From contig NZ_JAQKQJ010000010.1 of assembly GCF_029109325.1 (NCBI RefSeq), positions 310,001-374,000 of the forward strand: DNA of 64,000 nucleotides. The letters are read 5' to 3'. The notes below the pieces were generated by a model, which searched no databases, was not told the DNA's origin, and saw only the letters and a program-made list of their open reading frames with translations. The DNA is from Nodosilinea sp. PGN35 (GTDB lineage Bacteria > Cyanobacteriota > Cyanobacteriia > Phormidesmidales > Phormidesmidaceae). This document shows positions 37,268 to 48,188 of the stretch, piece by piece; position 1 is the first letter of the stretch, and every line of letters starts with the position of its first letter. Both the position numbers and the translations under genes were made by a program.

Positions 37268-40200
37268 ATGATTACCCTGCCTGGAGTTACTATCCACAGC
37301 AAAATTTATGAGAGCTTAGCTTCCTTGGTGTATCGGGGCATCAGAGAGCAAGATAGTTGTGCAGTGATTGCCAAAGTTCTCAAGCAGGATTATCCCTCTC
37401 CTCAGGAACTAACGCGCTATCGTCAGGAGTATGAAATAACTCGCTCTCTCAACATTGAAGGTGTAGTTAGGGCATACAGCCAACACGATCACCAGCGCAC
37501 GCTGGTTATTCTTTTAGAAGACTTTGGTGGAGAGTCTTTAGAATACTGGATGCGGCAGCAATCAGATTTCTGCCCCATGCCTCTATCGGTTTTCTTGAAT
37601 GTGGCGATCGCCATTACTGATACTCTAGGCAAAATCCATGCGGCTCATGTCATCCATAAAGACATTAATCCTGGCAATATTGTCTTCAATCAGAAAACTG
37701 GCGTTGTCAAAATCATTGATTTCGGCATTGCTACTCGCTTCAGTCGCACCAATCCCACCTTCAAAAGTCTCCATCTTCTAGAAGGAACCCCCGCCTACTT
37801 GTCGCCAGAGCAAACCGGGCGAATGAACCGGATGCTCGACTATCGCACTGATTTCTACTCACTGGGTGTAACCTTCTACGAGTTGTTGACGGGACAATTA
37901 CCGTTTCCCAATAAAGATCTCCTGGAACTAGTCCACGGCCACATTGCCAGACCGCCAACTCCTCCATGCGAAGTTAGGGGTGGGGGGTGGGGGGTAGAGA
38001 GGGATGATTCATCATCGACCAGGCATACAATTCCTAAAGCAGTTTCCGACATTGTGATGAAACTGATGGCAAAGAATGCGGAGGATCGCTATCAAAGTGC
38101 CTGGGGCATCAAAGCAGATTTAGAACGCTGCGCTCAACAACTGGCAGAAATGGGTCACATAGAACCTATGCCATTGGGACTGCAAGATGTTTCCGAGCAG
38201 TTTCGCATTCCTCAAAAACTGTATGGCCGAGAAGCAGAGATCGAAGCATTATTGGTGGCGTTTGACAGCGTGACGGGGAATCGGGAATCGGGAATCGGGA
38301 ACCGGGAAAAACACCCCACACCCCACACCTCTACACCTCACACCCCCACATCCCACACCCCACACACCACACCCCCATACAGCGAAATGATGCTGGTCTC
38401 CGGTTACGCTGGTGTTGGCAAAACGGCACTGGTACAGGAACTCTATCAACCGATCACAGCCAACCACGGCTATTTTATATCCGGGAAATTTGACCAATTC
38501 AGGCGCAATGTTCCCTACAGCGCTATTGCGGCTGCTCTGCAAAAGTTGGTGCAGCAACTCTTAGGAGAACCGGATGAGCAGGTGGAATTGTGGCGATCGC
38601 GTTTACTCAGCGCTTTAGGAAACAACGGGCAAATCATCATTGATGTCATCCCCGAAGTTGAGTTAATCATTGGCCAGCAGTCGCCTGTACCCGAAGTTGG
38701 AGCAACTGAGGCCCAGAATCGCTTCAATCTCACGTTTCAAAGATTTGTGCGGGCGTTTTGTGCAAAAGAGCATCCCCTGGTTATCTTCTTAGACGATCTA
38801 CAGTGGATCGATTCTGCAACGTTGAAGTTAATTGAACGCATCTTACTTGATGAGCAAATCCAGTATCTGTTTTTGATCGGAGCCTACCGAGATAACAAAC
38901 TGACTCCAACGCATCCGTTGGTATTAATGCTAGAGAGGCTGCGAAACCAGGGAGCAGTACTTCAGGAAATCACCCTGACTCCCTTAACGCTGGAACCGTT
39001 GACTCAACTGGTGGCTGAGACATTACATCGCAATCCTGATACCGTTCGTTCCTTAGCCCAAGTCGTGTTGCGTAAAACCGAGGGCAACCCTTTCTTTGTC
39101 AGTGAATTTCTGAAGCTGCTGCATAGCGAAAATCTGTTGACTTTCGATACCCAGCAATTGAGTTGGCAGTGGAACTTAACTGATATTGAAGCTCAAGATA
39201 TCACTGCTAATGTGGTGGAGCTGCTGCTGCGTCAGCTGCAAAAATTGCCGGAAGAACACAGCAAGTTCTCTCGATCGCGGCTTGTGTTGGGTCTGAGTTT
39301 GATTTAGAAACGTTGGCGTTTAGCGCAGAGCGCGACTCCGAAGGAATCGTTTGTGAAAAATCACCGAAAGCAATTTTTCAGGATCTACTAGCAGCAGCAC
39401 AAGCGGGATTAATTCAACCTCTGTCTGAATTGGACGAAGGTTTGTTGATTCAAGAGTATAAGTTCTGCACGATCGCGTTCAACAAGCGGCTTATGCTTTG
39501 ATCGATGAATCGCAGAAACAAGTTGTTCATCTCCAAGTCGGTCGCAATTTACTAGAAAGAACTTCACCAGAGCAACGATCTGATCGGCTATTTGCCATTG
39601 TAGATCATCTCAATCAGGGACTTAAGCTAGTCACTGCTCAAGCAGAACGAACTGAAATTGCCAGATTGATTTTAATGGCAGGTCAGAAAGCAAAGGCAGC
39701 AACGGCTTATGAAGCAGCTCTTAAATATTTTACTACAGGGATTCGAATTCTCGATATAGAAAGTTGGCAGAAAGAGTATGACCTCACCTTAGCGCTGTAC
39801 TCAGAAGCAGCAGAAGCGGCGTATCTCCAGGGTCGCTTTGATGAGATGGAACAGCTAGTAGAAGTGGTACTCGATCGTGCCAAGACTGTGGTTGATAAAG
39901 TTCAGGCTTACAATACCGGGATTCAAGGATATTTGTCACAGGGCAATCTGAGAGAAGCACTAAAAACTGGATTGGAAGCGTTAAAGCTCTTGGGAATAGG
40001 TTTAATAGAAAATCCAAGTCAGGCCGATATTCAAAGGGAATTGGAGTCAACATCTACACTACTTGCTGAACGAGAAATCGAAGACTTGATTAATTTACCA
40101 GAAATGATTGCCCCAGAGGCGTTGGCAGCTATGTCAATCCTGGCGAATATGGGATCTGCTGCATTTATAACGTTACCAGCGCTATGGATACTGATTACGT

Positions 40201-43200
40201 TCAAAACGATAAATTTATTCATCAACTACGGTAACGCTATCTGGTCATCACTGTACTATGCCTGCTATGGGTTTGTTCTATGTGGAGTTGCTCAAGATAT
40301 TGCACTCGGTTATAGGCTTGGCAAATTAGCTTTGAGTTTGGCAGAACGATTGAATGTTAAAAAAGGAAATTCTAAAACGTTAATGTTTTCGAGTGTCCAC
40401 ATTTTGCACTGGAAGGTTCATCTCAGAGAAATAATACCCATACTGACTGATGCCTATCAAAATGGATTGGAAACCGGGGACTTTGAATCTGCTGGTTATG
40501 CTGCATACTTCATGTGCCATAACTCATTTCTTGCTGGAGAGGAACTTGCACAGCTGGAACAAAAAATAGCAAATTACAGCAAAGCGATCGATCAAATTAG
40601 ACGGGAAATCCCTTCGAATTGGCTTGCAATATTGTGGCAAACAGTTCTTAACTTGCTAAATAGGCCTGAGGATTTCAACCACTTAATTGGTAGGCTATCT
40701 AACGAAGAGCAGTCGTTATCACACGCTCTTGCAGTTAAAGATGGAATTGCCGTTCAAATGCTGTATCTGCACAAAGTTATACTGTGTTATTTATTTGAAG
40801 AATATCATCAAGCTGGACAGACTGCTATTTTGGCAAGGCAACATCTCGAAGAGATGACAGCAATAACGGTTTTGCCTCTATTCTGCTTTTACCATTCTCT
40901 AACACTTTTGAGCTTATCGCTCGATGCTTCCGATTTTGAAGAAGTGGATTGGCTCAGTTGTGTTAGCAGCAATCAAGAAAGGATGCAGAAATGGGCAGAT
41001 CATGCTCCAATGAATTATTTACATAAATATCATCTGGTCGAGGCGGAGCGTGCGCGAGTTTCAGGGCAATTCCTTGAGGCTGAAAATTTGTATGAACGGG
41101 CGATCGCAGGTGCTGCCGAAAATGAGTATATCCAGGAAGAAGCATTAGCGTATGAATTGGCGGCTAAGCATTATCTGGCGCGAGGTCGAGAAAAAATTGC
41201 TCAGACTTACATGAAAGAGGCGCACTATTGCTACGATCGCTGGGGCGCAACCGCTAAAGTTAGAGACTTAGAAACCCGCTATCCACAGTTCTTCTCTCAG
41301 CCACTTAGAGCCGCTTCCACATCAATTTCTATTGCTGCTGAAACTATCACTAATCCCTTCCATGCCGCTTTCGATTTGGCAGCAGTGATGAAAGCTTCAC
41401 AGGCAATTTCTCGTGAAATTGAGCTGAATCAACTGCTGCGATTGCTGATGCAAACTTTAATTGAGAATGCCGGTGCGCAAACCGGATATCTGATTTTAGA
41501 AAACTCAGGAGAATGGTCGATTGAAGCGGCTTGTGAACTCAGTGCTGATGAGAATGCTTGTGCGACGCAAGTGTTGCAGTCTATTCCAATTGCCGATCAA
41601 TTGCCAGAGTCAATCATTCAATATGTGATTCGGACTTTGAAGCCTGTCACCTTAAATGATGCGACTCGTGAAGGTGCTTTTATTAATGAGCCATACATTC
41701 AGCAGAACCAGCCTCAATCTATTTTCTGTTTGCCGCTGCTGAATCAAGCCAAGCTGGTTGGTGTATTGTATTTAGAAAATCGGTTAGCGGCTGGAGTATT
41801 TACACCAGAGCGATCGCAGGTCTTGCAGCTATTATCGACTCAAGCAGCGATCGCTATCGAAAATGCCAACCTTTACGCAGAACTGCGAGCTAAGGAAAGC
41901 AAGATCACTCAGTTCCTTGAAGCGATTCCGGTGGGAATTGCGATCGTGGATGCGGCGGGTCGCCCTTACTATACCAACCAATGCGGCAATCAACTTACGG
42001 GCAAAGAAACTGATACTTCCCTAGCACCGGAGCAGCTATCAGAGGCTTATCGGCTTTATGTAGCCGGAACTGATCAAATCTATCCAGCGGAAAACTTGCC
42101 TATTGTGCGGGCATTAAGGGGTGAACGCATCAGGACTGAAGATATAGAAATTCGTCGTAATCATGTCACAGTTCTACTTGAGGCACGGGGAACACCCGTT
42201 TTTGATCGACAGGGCAATATCGCTTATGCGATCGCTACCTTTCAGGACATTACAGAGCGCAAACAAGCCGAGAAACTCCTAGCCGACTACAACTGCACTT
42301 TAGAGCAACAGGTCGCAGAACGAACTGCTGCGTTACAACGCAGTGAAGCCAAGTTCCGAGCTATCTTTGAAAACTCGCAGGTCGGCATCTTCCGAAACCG
42401 CCTCTCGGATGGATTAATTCTCAACGCCAACCAACGCCTTGCCAATCTGTTGGGCTTTGATTCACCAGAGGAGATCATTGGGCTGGAAAACAGCATCGAC
42501 TATTTTGTAAACCCTAGCGATCGCCAACAAGCCCATGAGTTGCTGAGGCGTTATGGGGAGCTGCGCGGCTATGAATTCCAGATGCGAAGACGAGATGGGA
42601 CAGTGTTTTGGGTGCTTTCCTCTTGTTATTTGAACGCAGACGATGACTACATTGAAGGGGTGATTGCGGATATTAGCGATCGCAAACGAGTAGAAGCTGC
42701 GCTGCAAGCCTCAGAGTCAAAGCTACGGACTTTAATTGAGGCAATTCCCGATCCACTGTTTGTACTGACTGCTGAAGGGCGATTCCTTGAAATAATCGTC
42801 CAGGAACCAAATCTGCTATGGCAGCCCATTGAGGAGATGGTTGGTAAAACCATGCATCAACTCGGAAAGGAACAAGCCGATGAGTTTTTAAGTTATATTC
42901 AGCAAGTGCTGAGAACTCAACAAATCCTCACAGTGGAGTACAGTGCAGTTCTAAATGGACAAGAAGCCTGGTTTTCGGCTCGCATTGCCCCAATCAACCA
43001 CGATCAGGTGATTTGGCTGTCGCGAGATATTACGCCGCAAAAGCAAGCAGAAGCAGCCTCAATTTTAGAGGAGCGCAACCGCATGGCGCGTGAAATTCAT
43101 GACACACTCGCTCAGGCGTTTACAGGCATTCTGGCTCAGGTGGGAGCCGCAAACCAGGTGTTGGCGGATGACGTAGAAGCAACTCAGGCACACCTGGATC

Positions 43201-43670
43201 TGATTAAAGAATTGGCGCGAACTGGACTGTCTGAAGCACGGCGATCGGTCGTGGCGCTCCGTCCTCAGCTTTTGGAGGAAGGCAGCCTACAGAGCGCTCT
43301 CCATAGTCTCGTAACTCAAATTAGAGCGGCTGCAAACGATACCAGGTTGTATTTTGAGGTCAAGGGGACAGCGTATGCTCTATCAACTGAAGTAGAGAGT
43401 AACCTACTGCGGATTGGGCAGGAAGCCTTAACCAATGTGATCAAGCACGCCAACGCTGACGAAATTCGAGTGGAGCTAATCTACGAGCATGATCAGTTTT
43501 TGTTGCGGGTGAAAGACAATGGGCAGGGCTTTGGGGTTGGAAGTATCCCGTCCTCTGAGGGATTTGGCTTACTGGGCATGAGCGAACGGGCAGAGCGCAT
43601 CGACGCACAGCTGACGATCACAAGTCAACCTGGGCGAGGGACGGAAATTGTAGTAGTAGTAGGGGCGTAG
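37268..43670 (+). pseudogene. Giant Ser/Thr kinase-AAA-GAF-PAS-histidine kinase, two frameshifts
   Basis: About 2,130 codons. Order: Ser/Thr kinase (~1-290; HKDINPGN, IIDFGIATR), AAA/STAND ATPase (GYAGVGKTALV, FLDDLQWID), a helical region, GAF, three PAS segments, HisKA_3 (EIHDTLAQAF) and HATPase (IGQEALTNVIKHA; DNGQGFG). The frames are 37268-~39260, ~39262-~39468 and ~39469-43670. Both breaks fit loss of one base: AAA to AA in GAAGAAACACAG near 39256, and TTT to TT near 39468. Such kinases pair with NarL-type regulators, and one follows. Two low-complexity inserts (37965-38030 and 38276-38378) lie in frame. The start at 37268 follows GGGGGAG. Confidence 0.85.
38276..38378. repeat. Heptamer repeats (GGGAATC and ACCCCAC types) in the kinase
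   Basis: About three GGGAATC units (38276-38300) are followed by ACCCCAC-type units with spacers up to 38378. They fall in frame between the kinase and AAA domains and code for a His/Pro/Thr linker. They are of the short tandemly repeated type dispersed in cyanobacterial genomes. Confidence 0.75.
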
Positions 43671-43746
43671 GCATAGGACGCTTACTCAATCCCCTTCGCC
43701 AAAGCCTTCAAAGAGGAATAGACAATTGACACACCCCAATAACTAA

Positions 43747-44394
43747 ATGACTACACCCCACACCCCACACCCCACCACCCCAATTCGGGTTCTAATTGCG
43801 GACGATCACGCCATCTTTCGGCAAGGTTTAGCCACGATTATTAACCGTGATCCAGAGATGCAGGTGATTGCCCAAGCAGAGAATGGGGAGCAGGCGATCG
43901 CGCTATTTGAGGAACACCAGCCGGATGTTACGCTGATGGATCTCCGCATGCCGGAAGTGGCAGGAGTTGCCGCCATCGGTGCAATTTGTGCGGCGGCTAA
44001 ATCTGCTCGAATCATTGTGCTGACCACCTATGATAGCGACGAAGATATCTATCGGGGATTGCAGGCAGGTGCAAAAGGGTACCTGCTGAAAGAAACTGAA
44101 CCGGATGAGCTTTTAAATGCCATACGCACCGTTCATCGCGGTCAGCAGTATATTCCGCCCGACGTGGGCGCAAAGTTGGCCCAGCGCCTCAGCAATCCAG
44201 AACTGAGTGAACGAGAACTAGAAGTACTCCGTTCCCTGGCCCAGGGCATGAGTAATGCCGATATTTCGACTGCTTTAAGTATTGGTGAAGGCACGGTTAA
44301 ATCCCACGTCAATCGAATTTTAAATAAGTTAGATGTCAGCGATCGCACTCAAGCGGTGATTGTTGCGGTTAAACGCGGCATCGTCAGTTTGTAA
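43747..44394 (+). CDS. NarL/FixJ-type response regulator
   Basis: A 215-residue two-domain regulator. Receiver: LIADDHAIF (acidic pocket), LMDLRMPEV (phosphorylated Asp, DxRMP) and Lys in GYLLKETE. The LuxR-type HTH is LSERELEVLRSLAQGMSNADI...SHVNRILNKL. It follows the giant kinase and is its probable partner. The first 12 codons (TTPHTPHPTTP) come from a tandem CCCCACA-like repeat placed between the ATG and the receiver. Confidence 0.9.
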   Translation: MTTPHTPHPTTPIRVLIADDHAIFRQGLATIINRDPEMQVIAQAENGEQAIALFEEHQPDVTLMDLRMPEVAGVAAIGAICAAAKSARIIVLTTYDSDEDIYRGLQAGAKGYLLKETEPDELLNAIRTVHRGQQYIPPDVGAKLAQRLSNPELSERELEVLRSLAQGMSNADISTALSIGEGTVKSHVNRILNKLDVSDRTQAVIVAVKRGIVSL

Positions 44395-44500
44395 GGTGTA
44401 CTTTCGATCAAATTCGGATTCTAACTTAAGTTAGAACCAGCCTTCTACTTCATGGTGGAATGGTTGATCTATCAATTTATGCTGTAAAAAATTCATCTAG

Positions 44501-44534
44501 CTGTAGACGACAGTATGAAAGCGATCGCCTACAT
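44501..44534. repeat. HIP1-containing hairpin repeat, copy A
   Basis: An imperfect inverted repeat (CTGTAGACGA ... TCGCCTACAT) with a HIP1 octamer at its right arm. About 27 of 37 bases match copy B at 47470-47503. It lies after the response regulator and before an alpha/beta hydrolase, so it may end one transcript. Confidence 0.5.
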
Positions 44535-44678
44535 TGAAATCACGCAAATAGACATGTAGCCAAGGGATCGAGCAAGTAAGTTGCAAAGTTTTCTGCCTGA
44601 TATGGATGGAGAAAGGTGAGTGGTGAAGGTGCCGACGGAAACACATTAAATTTCTTCGAAAGAAAAGAGGGTTGTACG

Positions 44679-45557
44679 ATGAAAATACGCTACGGGTTTC
44701 GACAGGTCGGCGATGTCGAAGTGTTTTACCGCGAGGCGGGGCCAAGCGCCGCACCGGTGATACTACTGTTGCACGGCTTTCCCACCGCTAGCCACATGTT
44801 CCGCGACCTGATCCCTCTGCTTGCCGATCGCTTTCGGCTCATCGCGCCGGATCTGCCTGGTTTTGGACAGACCAAGGTGCCGCCGCGCGGAATATTCGAC
44901 TATACGTTTGACCACCTTGCCGACGTGATCGAGGGCTTCACGGATGCTTTGTTGCTCGATCAATACGTGCTCTACATTTTTGACTACGGTGCGCCAATAG
45001 GTCTGCGTCTGGCGATGCGCCATTCTGAACGGATATCTGCGATCATCTCGCAAAACGGCAACGCCTACATCGAGGGTTTCAGTGACGAATGGGGACCGTG
45101 GGAGACCTATTGGCGCGAGCCGAGCGCAGCGAACCGGGAAGCCTGCCGATCCTCACTTGCGCCGGACACAATCCGGAACTGGCAGTATGGGACAGGAGCC
45201 GATCCAAACCTGCTGTCGCCCGACGGCTACGAACTTGACATTGCCTATATGGCGCGACCGGGCGCGGAGGAGATCCAGCTCGATCTGATTCTCGACTACC
45301 GCAGCAACGTCGCGCTCTATCCCACCTTCCAGGCCTACTTTCGCGAGCACCGTCCGCCACTTCTCGCCGTCTGGGGACGTTATGATCCGGCATTTCTGCC
45401 CGCTGGTGCCACCGCTTATCAGCGAGATCTCCCAGATGCAAAGATTCATCTGCTCGACACCGGACATTTCGCGCTGGAGACGCATGCGGAGGAGGTATCA
45501 GCTTTGATCCGCGCATTCCTCGACAGCACCATTAGTTCCACTACGGTGAAAGTTTAG
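44679..45557 (+). CDS. Alpha/beta hydrolase, haloalkane dehalogenase/epoxide hydrolase type
   Basis: A 292-residue alpha/beta hydrolase. HGFPTASHMF gives the oxyanion region, FDYGAPIGLRLA the nucleophilic Asp, and DTGHFALETH the catalytic His. An Asp nucleophile points to dehalogenase or epoxide hydrolase chemistry rather than esterase. The start at 44679 after AGAGGG is preferred to the upstream ATG-less extension at 44616. It opens the detoxification cluster and has few HIP1 sites compared with the core genes, hinting at transfer. Confidence 0.85.
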   Translation: MKIRYGFRQVGDVEVFYREAGPSAAPVILLLHGFPTASHMFRDLIPLLADRFRLIAPDLPGFGQTKVPPRGIFDYTFDHLADVIEGFTDALLLDQYVLYIFDYGAPIGLRLAMRHSERISAIISQNGNAYIEGFSDEWGPWETYWREPSAANREACRSSLAPDTIRNWQYGTGADPNLLSPDGYELDIAYMARPGAEEIQLDLILDYRSNVALYPTFQAYFREHRPPLLAVWGRYDPAFLPAGATAYQRDLPDAKIHLLDTGHFALETHAEEVSALIRAFLDSTISSTTVKV

Positions 45558-45594
45558 TGCCGTCAGTTGCGCCACCATTCATATTGTTGAGTAG

Positions 45595-46149
45595 CTACGG
45601 ATTGTTGCGATCGCGCAGCGTGTGCACAGCACGTATCGCCTTTTCCAACCAATCTAAATACGTCTGTTCCCGCTGCTTCACTAAGTCCAAAACCAGTCGA
45701 TGCAGTTCTTGCTCACGCGATGCAATCGGATCACTCAAAGATAGAGCCTCGATCGTCTCACACTGGGCCAGCTTTGCTTGCCGTGCTGCCAGTTCCTGCT
45801 CTAGCAAATCCACGATCGCCTCGTCAGGCAAATGAGCCGCCAAGTAGAGCTGTACCAGCAGCGGCTCTCGCAACACGGGCAACGGATGGTGCGTCTGAAG
45901 CCAACGGGTCAACTCTGCTTCACCGGCTTCGGTAATTCGGTAAACCTTGCGATTGGGGCGATCGCGCTGAATTTCAACAGTACAGGTAACCCAAGCTCGG
46001 GACTCCAGCTTGTCTAAAGTCCGGTAAATCTGCGCCTGATCGGCTGGCCACAGATGGGAAATGCAGTCGTCAAAGCACTCGGTTTTGAGGTCGTAGCCGG
46101 TTCGCTCCTGTTGCTGAAGCAGACCCAGAATCACATGGGCAAGAGACAT
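45595..46149 (-). CDS. PadR-family transcriptional repressor
   Basis: A 184-residue PadR-family regulator starting at MSLAHVILGLL. A winged-helix DNA-binding domain (QAQIYRTLDKLES) is followed by a helical C-terminal dimerisation domain (PadR C-terminal/vinculin-like). PadR proteins repress detoxification genes and sense phenolic compounds. It is divergent from the pirin gene, with a 20-base palindrome between. A 40-residue upstream extension (46269) lacks a ribosome site. Confidence 0.85.
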   Translation of the reverse strand: MSLAHVILGLLQQQERTGYDLKTECFDDCISHLWPADQAQIYRTLDKLESRAWVTCTVEIQRDRPNRKVYRITEAGEAELTRWLQTHHPLPVLREPLLVQLYLAAHLPDEAIVDLLEQELAARQAKLAQCETIEALSLSDPIASREQELHRLVLDLVKQREQTYLDWLEKAIRAVHTLRDRNNP

Positions 46150-46214
46150 AGGCGGTTTACCGAACGAACAGGGAGGACAAGCCCTACCCCTAGATTTTAT
46201 ATACTCCCATGCTA

Positions 46215-46234
46215 ATATATGACTAATCATATAT
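46215..46234. promoter_or_regulatory. Palindromic operator between padR and pirin
   Basis: ATATATGA-CTAA-TCATATAT is a perfect 8-bp inverted repeat with a 4-base spacer, centred between the divergent padR and pirin starts. PadR proteins bind AT-rich palindromes of this kind, so autorepression and control of the cluster are likely. Confidence 0.7.
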
Positions 46235-46273
46235 GGGACAAATCTTATAACCTGTCTGCCTGGAGGCACCTGT

Positions 46274-47167
46274 ATGACAACTCAAACTCAAACGCTCCGA
46301 ACCGTTGCTGGAATCATTAATAGTGTAGAAACGCTTGAGGGAGCAGGCTTCCTGGTGCGTCGTCCCTTTCCCAAAAGTAGCTTTGCCGAGTTTGACCCCT
46401 TTCTCCTCCTCGATGAATTGGGTCCCGTGAATCTAAAGCCCGGTCAAGCAAAGGGCGCACCAGATCATCCCCATCGTGGCTTTGAAACCGTCAGCTATGT
46501 CCTGGATGGACGGCTGGAGCACAGAGACTCGGTCGGTCATGCCGGACTGCTCAATCCCGGTGATGTGCAGTGGATGACCGCTGGGGCAGGCGTCGTGCAT
46601 TCTGAAATGCCCGAGGCTGAGTTTACCCGCACGGGCGGGCGAATGCACGGCATTCAACTGTGGGTCAACTTGCCGCAGCAGGACAAGCTGATTGCTCCTC
46701 GTTATCAGGACATTCCATCAGCGCAGATTCCGGTGGCCCAGGCCAAAGATGGGTCTGTGACGGTGCGCGTGATTGCGGGAGAAGCACTGGGGGCGAAAGC
46801 GGTGATTGAAACCCGTACCCCGATTATCTACCTGCACTTCACCCTACAACCGGGGGCAAGCATAGTTCAACCGGTACCGAAAGAGTACAACGCCTTTGCC
46901 TATGTTCTCGATGGGTCTGGTTTGTTTGGTACTGAGCAGGAACGGGGTGAGGATGGGCAAATGGTGATTTTTGCGCCGGATGGTGAGGAAGTGGCGATCG
47001 CCAATCCTGCGGATGCTACCCAACCCCTCGATCTACTGCTGATTGCCGGAGTGCCGCTGAATGAACCTGTGGTGCGCTATGGGCCCTTTGTGATGAACAC
47101 TGAAGCCGAAATCCTGCAAGCGATCGACGATTACCAAAATGGAAGGATGGGATATATTCATGCTTAA
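46274..47167 (+). CDS. Pirin-family protein
   Basis: A 297-residue bicupin pirin. Metal ligands are visible in HPHRGFET and GVVHSEMP (three His and a Glu). Many bacterial pirins are iron-dependent quercetinase-like oxygenases or redox sensors. A GGAGG site precedes the ATG. It is divergent from padR and overlaps the next small gene by 8 bases. Confidence 0.9.
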   Translation: MTTQTQTLRTVAGIINSVETLEGAGFLVRRPFPKSSFAEFDPFLLLDELGPVNLKPGQAKGAPDHPHRGFETVSYVLDGRLEHRDSVGHAGLLNPGDVQWMTAGAGVVHSEMPEAEFTRTGGRMHGIQLWVNLPQQDKLIAPRYQDIPSAQIPVAQAKDGSVTVRVIAGEALGAKAVIETRTPIIYLHFTLQPGASIVQPVPKEYNAFAYVLDGSGLFGTEQERGEDGQMVIFAPDGEEVAIANPADATQPLDLLLIAGVPLNEPVVRYGPFVMNTEAEILQAIDDYQNGRMGYIHA

Positions 47168-47456
47168 CCCACTTCAAAATCGCATTACCCAACATCAACG
47201 ACTGACCGATATCCGCATCAAGTTACTGCACTTGCATAAACTGCTGCTGGATACAGAGCGTAGTCGCTACGAACAGGTGCGCGGACAGGTCTCTAAAGGT
47301 GAATTGCTACAGCTGGTGATCCACCACGATCAGTTTGCCTGGTTACATCGCCTCTCAGAGTTGATTGTGCAAATTGATCAGTTAATTCACGCTGATGAGC
47401 CAATCACGTCCGAGGCGATCGCTGCTCTCATTGCTGATGTTCAGATTGTACGATAA
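47160..47456 (+). CDS. Small helical protein coupled to pirin
   Basis: A 98-residue helical protein starting at 47160, inside the end of the pirin gene. It has three helical segments (TDIRIKLLHLHKLLLDTE, ELLQLVIHHDQFAWLHRLS, TSEAIAALIADVQ). No motif is recognised. The overlap suggests translational coupling and a pirin partner or regulator. Confidence 0.7.
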   Translation: MLNPLQNRITQHQRLTDIRIKLLHLHKLLLDTERSRYEQVRGQVSKGELLQLVIHHDQFAWLHRLSELIVQIDQLIHADEPITSEAIAALIADVQIVR

Positions 47457-47469
47457 AAACTTCAACCCG

Positions 47470-47503
47470 CTATAGGCGACGGCTTGCAGGCGATCGCCTA
47501 TAG
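47470..47503. repeat. HIP1-containing hairpin repeat, copy B
   Basis: Perfect 10-bp inverted repeat CTATAGGCGA (47470-47479) and TCGCCTATAG (47494-47503), with HIP1 overlapping the right arm. It lies 14 bases after the small gene and probably acts as a transcript end. It is related to copy A at 44501-44534. Confidence 0.6.
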
Positions 47504-47585
47504 TGAACGTGTAGTAAACAGTTAGGCAGGCAATAGATTGAGCAAATAAATTTTAATGTTCCATGCTTGATGTAGATTCAAAAAG

Positions 47586-48143
47586 ATGAGCGATGATCGT
47601 AGCCGCAGTTCCTTACTTGTACCTCCTTCAGCCCAAGATTGGATTCAAGGTGTGCCAAGTGCTAAGGTAGTGCTGGTGATGTACGGGGACTATCAATGCT
47701 CTAGAAGCGGGGAGGTTTACAAGATCATTAAACTGATCAAGCGAGAGCTTGACGCTGCTTTTGGAGAGGATTATTTATCCTTTATCTTCCGCCATTTCCC
47801 ACAACCACAGGTTCATCCCCATGCTCAACGGGCAGCCCAGGCCGCCCTCGCCGCCGCCGCCCAGGGACAGTTTTGGCTAATGAGCGATACGTTATTTGCC
47901 CACCAGCAAAACCTGGAGAATGGTTATCTAGTCGAATACGCCAACGATTTAGGGCTTGATATTCCTCAGTTTCTCAAAGACTTACCTAAACAGGTAAATG
48001 TCGATCGCATCAATGAAGATATCAAAAGTGGCACAGACAGTGGAGTGACGACTGCTCCAGCCCTATTTATCAATGGAAATCGCTACGCCGGGCACTGGAA
48101 TAGGACAGAGTTAATGGCAGCTATTGTTGCTGCGAGTAATTGA
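47586..48143 (+). CDS. DsbA-fold protein with a one-cysteine active site
   Basis: A 185-residue thioredoxin-fold DsbA-like protein. The usual CPxC is replaced by QCSRSGEV, leaving one cysteine. The cis-Pro loop is TTAPALFINGNRY. There is no signal peptide, so it should be cytosolic. Members with one cysteine can act on glutathione conjugates or peroxides rather than as disulfide donors, in line with the detoxification neighbours. Confidence 0.82.
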   Translation: MSDDRSRSSLLVPPSAQDWIQGVPSAKVVLVMYGDYQCSRSGEVYKIIKLIKRELDAAFGEDYLSFIFRHFPQPQVHPHAQRAAQAALAAAAQGQFWLMSDTLFAHQQNLENGYLVEYANDLGLDIPQFLKDLPKQVNVDRINEDIKSGTDSGVTTAPALFINGNRYAGHWNRTELMAAIVAASN

Positions 48144-48188
48144 GTTGAATCGGACGAGAATTCAATGCGGTACTTATAGGAGTTTGCA

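Noticed and set aside
39313..39501. Separate 62-residue gene
   Set aside because: It matches the middle of the giant kinase, reached by one-base changes on both sides.
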